From Bacteroidales bacterium (GTDB lineage Bacteria > Bacteroidota > Bacteroidia > Bacteroidales > UBA10428), in NCBI GenBank assembly GCA_030626465.1, contig DAOUOU010000030.1, positions 1 through 18,596 of the forward strand: DNA of 18,596 bases, in the 5' to 3' direction. Below the pieces are notes generated by a model that saw only the letters and a program-made list of their open reading frames with translations, was not told the DNA's origin and searched no databases. Shown one piece after another: positions 7,859 to 13,283 of the stretch. Position 1 is the stretch's first letter. Every line of letters begins with the position of its first letter. The position numbers and the translations under genes were made by a program.

Positions 7859-8713
7859 ATGCAAATCATTAATACACACACTCACCTGATCGACACATCT
7901 GTTGTTTTTGCGGAAAATAACAAACATCAGCTGAAGTATTTAAAAGGCATACCTGCTTTTACTGATCTGGATAAGGTCATATCAATGTTATCTCTTGAAA
8001 ATCTTCTTGTTCAGATGGATGAAGCAAGCATCACAAAATCGGTTTTGTTTGCACTGGAAGGTCCATTGCTCAGTGCGAGTAACCAGTTTGTTGCGGATGT
8101 CTGTCAGAGATTGCCAGATAGATTTTATGGTTTCGCTTCAGTTGATCCAAATAAGAAAAATGCACGAAAAAATCTGGAGGACGCGGTTGAGAAACTGCAT
8201 CTGATAGGACTAAAACTTCATCCGCCACTGCAAAACTTTTATCCGGATGATAAAAAGATGTGGCCGGTTTATGACCTGGCTTCCGAACTTGGTATTCCTG
8301 TTGTCTTTCATGTAGGGACCACACCTTTTGGCAATATGGTAAAACTTAAACAAGCCGATCCGATATTAATTGATGCTGTGGCAAACGACTTTCCGAATTT
8401 AAAAATTATTCTCACACATCTTGGCACCCTGTGGCATAACGAATCGTTTATGATCACAGAAAAACATCCGAATGTATTCATTGATACAGCAGCTTATCCT
8501 TACGAAATAAAAGAAATTCTCACAGAAAATATGATCATGCGGGTAGGCGAAGAGAAATTCGTTTTTGGTACCGATTTTCCCATGCCTTATGAAGGGAAAA
8601 TGCATAGGATCAAAGATTTTGTTGACTGCATAATGGATCTGAACATTTCCGAAGAGCTTAAGGAAAGAATATTTTTCCGGAATTTTGAATCTTTCATGCA
8701 AGGTTTACTTTAA
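7859..8713 (+). CDS. Amidohydrolase-2 family metal-dependent hydrolase or decarboxylase
   Basis: 284 residues forming a TIM-barrel metalloenzyme of the amidohydrolase-related family that includes ACMSD and gamma-resorcylate decarboxylase. Visible metal and active-site positions are H7 and H9 in NTHTHL, H121 in GLKLHP, H151 in VVFHVG, H187 in ILTHLG, and D239 in FGTDFPMP. These appear at the spacing expected of an intact enzyme with one metal ion. Members hydrolyse lactones or amides, or remove carboxylate groups from aromatic or heterocyclic rings; the sequence does not tell which. No signal peptide is seen, so it should be cytosolic. The next gene, a PaaK-like acyl/aryl-CoA ligase, starts 12 bp after its stop, so the two are probably one transcript and one pathway. 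The ATG at 7859 begins just before strand 1 (QIINTHTH), which supports this start. Confidence 0.85.
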   Translation: MQIINTHTHLIDTSVVFAENNKHQLKYLKGIPAFTDLDKVISMLSLENLLVQMDEASITKSVLFALEGPLLSASNQFVADVCQRLPDRFYGFASVDPNKKNARKNLEDAVEKLHLIGLKLHPPLQNFYPDDKKMWPVYDLASELGIPVVFHVGTTPFGNMVKLKQADPILIDAVANDFPNLKIILTHLGTLWHNESFMITEKHPNVFIDTAAYPYEIKEILTENMIMRVGEEKFVFGTDFPMPYEGKMHRIKDFVDCIMDLNISEELKERIFFRNFESFMQGLL

Positions 8714-8725
8714 GTAGGTATTACC

Positions 8726-10141
8726 ATGAAAGTGCTTCCCCGATTTGAAAAATACAAGAGGCAACAGGCCCTGAAAATACTTAAACATACTTCGCCTGAG
8801 AAATTTGAATCAATTTCAGTAAGGAAGCTCATGAAAGCAGTAAATCGATCTTACCGGATCTCTCCGGCTTATCGGGATATTTTCAGGAAAAACAACCTTC
8901 AGCTTTCGGATATTAAAGACTTGAATGACTTTCAGACAAAGGTTCCCGTGCTCAATAAACAAAACTTTTTCAATACCTATTCTTTTTCTGAGTTGTTGGG
9001 AAAGAATCGCGATAAAATGAAACTGGCTATGTCAAGCTCAGGTTTCTCGGGTAATTTTGCCTTTGGATTTTCATCAGAAAAAGCATTGAAATCAGGTCGT
9101 ATGGATGTCGACACTACGCTCGATTATTGGTTCAATATTTCGAATAAGAGAACATTCCTTATCAATTGTGCTCCTATGGGAGTTCACATTGAAACTTCCT
9201 TACCTCTTGCTGAAACAAGTGTAAGAAGTGATATGGCTCTTTCTCTTTTAAAAAAAATAGCCCCTCAGTATGATCAGACTATTCTTGTCGGCGACCCGCA
9301 TTTCTTAAAGAAGCTTATTGAAGATGGCGATGAACAAAAAATCGACTGGAAAAAACTACAGCTAAGTATGATTACCGCTCAGGACTGGTTGCCTGAATCG
9401 CTCAGAACATATTTGGCTGCCCGGCTTGATATGGATATAGATAGTAATGATACAAGAGGAATATATGCTACCATGGGCATGACAGAATTAGGATTGAATG
9501 TATTTCATGAATCAAGATATACTGTAGGGTTACGACGTACTATGATAAAAGATAAAAAACTTAAGAATGCTTTCATTAAAACCCATACAGAGGCCTATCC
9601 CTGCTTTTTTCATTATTACCCTTTCAAAACCTATATTGAAAACAGAACTAATGAAGATCACGAACAATTTCTTTTCTCTGTTGTCGATACCCATAGTATT
9701 TTACCAATTGTAAGGTATTCGACCGGTGACAGGGGACAGGTAATGAAATATACACATGTTCGGGATAATCTGACCGGAAAATATACTCATCTGATCCCTG
9801 ATCTGAAGCTTCCCATTGCGTTGTTGTTTGGAAGAACCGGAAGTAAAAGATCAGTTAACGGAAATACCATATATATTGAAGACATTAAAGAAAAACTATA
9901 TTCCGACTTCGAAGTTGCTTCATCGATTACCGGACTTTTCACCCTCAAAACCTCAGATGACCGGCTCCTCCTCAAAATCCACCTGAAAGAAAACATACAG
10001 AAAAGTAAAAACCTCGATAAAAAAATCTATCCTATTGTAAATGATCATTCTCCCATCGAGATTGAAGTGCAAACTTATAATTACAATGAATTCCTTAACG
10101 GCCTGGAACTAAACTACGAAAAAAAATTATCTGGTTCGTAA
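8726..10141 (+). CDS. Phenylacetate-CoA ligase-like (PaaK/CapK family) adenylate-forming enzyme
   Basis: 471 residues of the ANL adenylating superfamily, PaaK/coenzyme F390 synthetase branch. Core motifs are recognisable but altered. The ATP-binding loop is AMSSSGFSGNFAFGFS at 101-116, where PaaK has SSGTTG. The A5 region is YATMGMTELG at 247-256, the A7 equivalent is VRYSTGDRG at 329-337, and the hinge region is LLFGRTGSKR at 366-375. A smaller C-terminal domain runs from about 380. Such enzymes activate a carboxylate as an acyl-AMP, usually passing it to CoA. The odd loop suggests a diverged subfamily and leaves the substrate open; activity is not guaranteed. No signal peptide, so cytosolic. 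It follows the amidohydrolase by 12 bp and converges on the acyltransferase at 10175-10789, leaving 33 bp between stops, with no obvious terminator. Confidence 0.78.
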   Translation: MKVLPRFEKYKRQQALKILKHTSPEKFESISVRKLMKAVNRSYRISPAYRDIFRKNNLQLSDIKDLNDFQTKVPVLNKQNFFNTYSFSELLGKNRDKMKLAMSSSGFSGNFAFGFSSEKALKSGRMDVDTTLDYWFNISNKRTFLINCAPMGVHIETSLPLAETSVRSDMALSLLKKIAPQYDQTILVGDPHFLKKLIEDGDEQKIDWKKLQLSMITAQDWLPESLRTYLAARLDMDIDSNDTRGIYATMGMTELGLNVFHESRYTVGLRRTMIKDKKLKNAFIKTHTEAYPCFFHYYPFKTYIENRTNEDHEQFLFSVVDTHSILPIVRYSTGDRGQVMKYTHVRDNLTGKYTHLIPDLKLPIALLFGRTGSKRSVNGNTIYIEDIKEKLYSDFEVASSITGLFTLKTSDDRLLLKIHLKENIQKSKNLDKKIYPIVNDHSPIEIEVQTYNYNEFLNGLELNYEKKLSGS

Positions 10142-10174
10142 TCCATGTACCCAAACGTATCAATCCAAACATGC

Positions 10175-10789
10175 TTATTGTTGTATCATGGTTGGTTCTT
10201 TCCAGTGATAATTCCATGTATCCATATCATTTGCTTTCCATCGTGCTTCAGTTTTACTAATATCACATGCTGCAATTAAAGTAAAACCACCATAATACTT
10301 TGCCGGTGGGCATATTGGTTGAAAAAAATATTTATACCGATCGATAAAGCGAATAAGCGTGGGTTCGGACACATACACCCAATTGTCGACACCTATCTTG
10401 CGACTGGTAAGGTATACGAGGCGAAGTAATCCTTTCAAAACCAGGTGCCTGTTCCTTTTTGCAGTAATGACAAACCTTGACAGTTCAGCCAGATTTTTTG
10501 CCTTGTGATCAACTCCCTTCATACCCGGATGATCAAGATAAGGAAGCCTGTCATAATCACTCTCTTTTATTATACGCATATTTCCGATAACATTAAAGTC
10601 TTCATCCAGCGCCATAACATGTGCTGCCTTTTCGTCGTATTTATCCTTTTCCATACCATCAGGAAAATTTTCCACAGGTAACCACCGCTTCTCTTTGCAA
10701 TAAACCTGAAAGCGTAAACGGTAACAACTCTGTAGCTCCAAGTCTGATTCTGCAGTCTTAAAGTACAGTTTATTCATTAATGATTTCAT
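10175..10789 (-). CDS. LuxI/FeeM-superfamily N-acyltransferase (autoinducer-synthase-like GNAT)
   Basis: 204 residues from the ATG at 10789; the open frame begins at a TTG at 10840, and another ATG at 10777 is possible. The protein keeps the signature of the LuxI/FeeM acyltransferases in order and at nearly LuxI spacing: R24 and R26 in YRLRFQVY, W36, E47/D49/D52 in DGMEKDKYDE, R72 in IGNMRI, then E102 and R105 in AELSRFVI. Family members transfer an acyl group to homoserine lactone precursors (LuxI) or free amino acids (FeeM). The C-terminal half (SRKIGVDNWVYVSEPTL, then RYKYFFQPICPPAKYYGG) reads more like FeeM and the PEP-CTERM/exosortase-associated acyltransferases than like true LuxI. No exosortase or LuxR gene is in the window. 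It is a lone gene converging on the CoA-ligase-like gene, a possible source of its acyl donor (inference). Product unknown. Confidence 0.75.
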   Translation of the reverse strand: MKSLMNKLYFKTAESDLELQSCYRLRFQVYCKEKRWLPVENFPDGMEKDKYDEKAAHVMALDEDFNVIGNMRIIKESDYDRLPYLDHPGMKGVDHKAKNLAELSRFVITAKRNRHLVLKGLLRLVYLTSRKIGVDNWVYVSEPTLIRFIDRYKYFFQPICPPAKYYGGFTLIAACDISKTEARWKANDMDTWNYHWKEPTMIQQ

Positions 10790-10930
10790 TCTGTATTTGT
10801 TTATAAGAAGATTGGCATGTAACTGTATAGTTTTAGTCAATAGAAATTACTAAAAACCTTTTATTCATCATGCATTTGGTTACATCAAACAAGAATAATA
10901 GCAGAGAGAAAACCTGATAAATTCAAAATC

Positions 10931-10970
10931 ACATATATGTAAATATCTATATATCAATAGATTATTGATA
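10931..10970. promoter_or_regulatory. Perfect palindrome plus 8-3-8 dyad upstream of the acyltransferase
   Basis: ACATATATGT at 10931-10940 is a perfect 10-bp palindrome. Eleven bases later TATCAATA-GAT-TATTGATA (10952-10970) is a perfect inverted repeat with 8-base arms. Both look like operator half-site pairs for a dimeric regulator. They lie 142 to 181 bp upstream of the acyltransferase ATG. AT-rich sequence raises the chance of accidental dyads, so function is unproven. Confidence 0.35.
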
Positions 10971-11002
10971 CTATTTAGAAAGAATATAAATTTTACTTTA
11001 GG

Positions 11003-11022
11003 TAGGTGATATTAATCACCTA
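11003..11022. promoter_or_regulatory. 20-bp dyad TAGGTGAT-ATTA-ATCACCTA
   Basis: A perfect inverted repeat with 8-base arms and a 4-base spacer, 20 bp in total, about 214 bp upstream of the acyltransferase ATG. It is less A/T-dominated than its surroundings, making it the best operator candidate in this gap. No T-run follows on either strand, so it is not a simple terminator. The binding protein is unknown. Confidence 0.4.
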
Positions 11023-11104
11023 TTAATCAATTTGTTAGATAATTCGAAATTTAAATGATCTGGCTCACCTCTTCAGCGTATGTGCTGTTATTGTTTTTTT
11101 GTGA

Positions 11105-11917
11105 TTATTTCCAAAGATTCAGTTTCTCAATTTTGATTTCTTCTTCAAAAAACATACGGGAAATTAATTCGAAATAATGTGTAAGGTCCGAAACATAGAA
11201 TTTATTACTGCTCTTGGCAGAAGTTCTATTAGCTATCTCATTATCTTCAAGCAATTTACGAAGACTTTCTGCCACAATTTTGCCTGTATCAACTATATCA
11301 ACCTCAAAGTTATAATATTTGTTTATCTGATTCTTTATGATGGGATAATGAGTGCAACCTAAGATAAGTGAATCAATACCACTAATTTCACGGCGCGACA
11401 GATATGTTCGTATGATTGCATTGCTTATATCGTCGAAAATAAATCCTTCTTCAATCATCGGCACCAACAAGGGTGTTGCCATTGATTCTACATATACACC
11501 CTTTTTTTTATGGTGAATTTTCTCATGATATGTATTGCTGTCGATTGTACTTTTAGTACCTATAATGCCAATTTTTTTTGATTCGGTACCTGCCACATAA
11601 TCAACCACAGGATCTATTACATTCAAAACGGGAATTTTTGTACCTGCTTTTTTAACAACCTCCTCAAATGCATTTGAGGAGGCAGAGTTACAGGCAATTA
11701 CAACAATTTTACATTTTTCTTCAACCAGGAATTCAGTAATTCTGGTAGAATACTGAATAATGGCTTCTTTGGATTTATCTCCATAAGGAAGGTGGGCCGT
11801 ATCACCAAAGTAGATCATGTTTTCATTGGGCAATACCATGCTAATAGCCTTGGCCACTGTTAATCCTCCCAGCCCCGAATCAAAAACTCCTATTGGTCTG
11901 TCCTGCATATGAATCAT
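11105..11917 (-). CDS. murI: Glutamate racemase
   Basis: Interconverts L- and D-glutamate, supplying D-Glu for peptidoglycan stem peptides, in the cytosol and without cofactor. The 270 residues hold all hallmarks: IGVFDSGLGGLTV at 9-21 with the conserved D13-S14, YFGDTAHLPYGDKS at 36-49, the first catalytic Cys C76 in IACNSASSN, and the second, C188, in LGCTHYPI with H190. Length is normal for the family. The frame has ATGs at 11917 and 11908; the latter (MQDRPIGVFDSG) gives the more usual N-terminus. It is the last gene of the envelope cluster, 60 bp after the second ompH, but an intrinsic terminator sits in that gap, so its expression may depend partly on read-through or on its own promoter. 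This matches its position after ompH in related genomes. Confidence 0.96.
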   Translation of the reverse strand: MIHMQDRPIGVFDSGLGGLTVAKAISMVLPNENMIYFGDTAHLPYGDKSKEAIIQYSTRITEFLVEEKCKIVVIACNSASSNAFEEVVKKAGTKIPVLNVIDPVVDYVAGTESKKIGIIGTKSTIDSNTYHEKIHHKKKGVYVESMATPLLVPMIEEGFIFDDISNAIIRTYLSRREISGIDSLILGCTHYPIIKNQINKYYNFEVDIVDTGKIVAESLRKLLEDNEIANRTSAKSSNKFYVSDLTHYFELISRMFFEEEIKIEKLNLWK

Positions 11918-11929
11918 ACCGAAATATAC

Positions 11930-11959
11930 AAAAAAAGCCAGCTCGTTTGAGTTGGCTTT
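11930..11959 (-). terminator. Intrinsic terminator between ompH and murI
   Basis: On the minus strand the RNA reads AAAGCCAACTC, a short AAAC loop, then GAGCTGGCTTT: an 11-position stem with one A/C mismatch, followed directly by further Ts (seven in a row counting the stem end). It lies 18 bp after the ompH stop at 11978 and 12 bp before the first possible murI start. The shape is that of a Rho-independent terminator for the upstream cluster. Confidence 0.75.
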
Positions 11960-11977
11960 AAAATTCTTTTCAAATAT

Positions 11978-12499
11978 TTATTGTAGTCCCAGCTTTACTT
12001 TAACCAGAGGCAATATATTTTCCGAATCAGGTGAGGTGTATACAACGGCACCTATACCCGTATCCAGAATATAAGTGAATCCGTTTTCTTCTGCGACTTC
12101 GTTCACAGCGTTAAGTGCAGTTTCCTGTACAGGTGTAAACAGCTCTACTCTTTTCTGCTGTATATCTTGTTGTGCAGTTTGTTCGAAAGTCGCAATCCTG
12201 TTCTGCATATCTTCAAGTTCAGCTTCTTTTGTAGCCCGGGCAAGATCGCTTAAAGTTCCTGCTTCCATAGCTGTTCTATACGCCTCAAATTTTTTATTAA
12301 ACTCTACAGACATCTCCTCGAGCACAAGCTCATGATCTGCAGCAATTATTTCAAGTTTTTTTTGAGCGCTATCACTCGCAGGCATAGCGGCTAATAGTTC
12401 CTGACTATTAATGTGACCAATTTTCAGTTTAACCTGACCATTTAAGGATAAACTGAAAACTACTACGCTCACAAGTATTACTAATAAATATTTCTTCAT
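11978..12499 (-). CDS. OmpH/Skp-family periplasmic chaperone (second copy)
   Basis: 173 residues from the ATG at 12499; the longer frame opens at a TTG at 12529 and places nine extra residues before a perfect signal peptide, so I reject it. Residues 1-21 are the signal (MKKYLLVILVSVVVFSLSLNG). The mature protein has the Skp/OmpH plan: a first strand IGHINSQELLAAMP, a long alpha-helical coiled-coil arm at about 35-110 rich in Glu, Lys and Ala, then the closing body with EVAEENGFTYILDTG. Skp-like trimers hold unfolded outer-membrane proteins on the way to BamA. It lies 40 bp after another ompH and downstream of bamA. Its arms differ in sequence from the first copy, so this is an old duplication. 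A terminator follows it. Confidence 0.92.
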   Translation of the reverse strand: MKKYLLVILVSVVVFSLSLNGQVKLKIGHINSQELLAAMPASDSAQKKLEIIAADHELVLEEMSVEFNKKFEAYRTAMEAGTLSDLARATKEAELEDMQNRIATFEQTAQQDIQQKRVELFTPVQETALNAVNEVAEENGFTYILDTGIGAVVYTSPDSENILPLVKVKLGLQ

Positions 12500-12539
12500 T
12501 TTCTTATAAAGAATGTGATTTGGGCACAAATGTATGAAA

Positions 12540-13055
12540 TTAATTTTTATAACCTAATCTTTGTAACACCTCATCACTTACGTCGTACCGGGGGTTGGTA
12601 TAAAGCATTGTAGGCCCGCTTGCAGAATCAAAGATGACGGCATATCCGTTTTCATTAGCAATTTCTTTGACAGCATTGAACACTTCATCCTGTATAGGCT
12701 TAATCAACTCCTGTCTTTTCTTGTAAAGTAATCCTTCCTGTCCAAAATAGTCATTCTGGAGTTTTTTTGCTTCCCGTTCTTTGCTGATGATTTGTTCTTC
12801 ACGTTTCGATTTCATCTCATCGGCAAGCAATACTTTTTCTGCCTGGTATTCGCGGTACATTTTATCTATTTCCTCATAGATGCTTTTTACCTCGTTCTCG
12901 TATTGTTGAGATAGCTTATCCAATTCACCTTCAGCTGCTTTGTAAGATGGGATATTGCTCAGAATATAATCTGTATCAACAAAGGCATATTTCTGGGCCA
13001 AAGCAAAACTTATTGCAACTAAAGATAAGATTAAGGTTGTTCCTAGTTTTTTCAC
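12540..13055 (-). CDS. OmpH/Skp-family periplasmic chaperone (first copy, GTG start)
   Basis: 171 residues. The frame begins with GTG at 13055, and no in-frame ATG lies upstream before a stop, while the signal peptide begins at once (MKKLGTTLILSLVAISFALA, mature from QKYAFVD), so GTG is the likely start. A neighbouring ATG at 13060 is out of frame and runs straight into TAG. After the strand YAFVDTDYILSNIPSY comes a long coiled coil at about 40-115 with YENEVKSIYEEIDKMYREYQ and many Glu/Lys, then the body with EIANENGYAVIFDSASG. It should act as an outer-membrane protein chaperone in the periplasm together with BamA and the second copy. The gene is 228 bp after bamA, the widest gap in this cluster, and that gap is structured. 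Confidence 0.92.
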   Translation of the reverse strand: MKKLGTTLILSLVAISFALAQKYAFVDTDYILSNIPSYKAAEGELDKLSQQYENEVKSIYEEIDKMYREYQAEKVLLADEMKSKREEQIISKEREAKKLQNDYFGQEGLLYKKRQELIKPIQDEVFNAVKEIANENGYAVIFDSASGPTMLYTNPRYDVSDEVLQRLGYKN

Positions 13056-13135
13056 TACATTAATTTTTAATTAAACATTACTAATCAATAATTTATAGTA
13101 TTATAAGTACTAACAACAGTCTGTTCATGCCATAG

Positions 13136-13220
13136 AACCCTCATGTTTAATCATCTCCTTTTATTCCTGTATATTGCATGTGTTTCGGTACACAGGTGCG
13201 AATTATGGTGCATGAGGGTT
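13136..13220. repeat. Nested inverted repeat in the bamA-ompH spacer
   Basis: Perfect 10-base arms AACCCTCATG (13136-13145) and CATGAGGGTT (13211-13220) enclose 65 bp. Inside them CCTGT (13166-13170) pairs with ACAGG (13192-13196), followed after one mismatch by TA with TA, giving a stem within a stem. There is no protein frame worth keeping. It could be a structured RNA element, a processing site between bamA and ompH messages, or a remnant of a small palindromic repeat element. I cannot tell which from one copy. Confidence 0.5.
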
Positions 13221-13251
13221 TCATCTGTCTGAATATTTAAGTTACTATGAG

Positions 13252-13270
13252 ACGAATTTACAAAATTCGT
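13252..13270 (-). repeat. Perfect 8-3-8 hairpin just after bamA
   Basis: ACGAATTT and AAATTCGT flank a three-base loop. The stem begins 13 bases after the bamA stop codon (TAG at 13286-13284 on the minus strand). No T-run follows, so it is not a classical terminator. It may protect the 3' end of the bamA message or cap it before the structured spacer. Confidence 0.5.
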
Positions 13271-13283
13271 ACCGATATTCATT

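Larger units (their letters stand above)
10790..11104. other. 315-bp AT-rich intergenic region with three palindromes
   Basis: The gap lies between the start of the acyltransferase gene and the stop of murI, both on the minus strand, so it holds the leader of the former and the tail of the latter. I see no coding potential and no tRNA. It contains ACATATATGT (10931-10940), an 8-3-8 dyad (10952-10970) and an 8-4-8 dyad (11003-11022), all described separately. I could not find a convincing TAnnTTTG promoter on the minus strand or a clear terminator after murI. Confidence 0.7.

Noticed and set aside
8399..8701. Minus-strand frame of 100 codons
   Set aside because: Antisense to the amidohydrolase gene, whose metal ligands lie in the plus frame.
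11003..11022. Calling the 20-bp dyad a lux box
   Set aside because: Length fits, but the sequence does not match the known lux-box consensus and no LuxR-type regulator is in the window.
13055..13060. ATG TAG just upstream of the first ompH as a start or tiny ORF
   Set aside because: It is out of frame with ompH and stops at once; GTG at 13055 begins the signal peptide.
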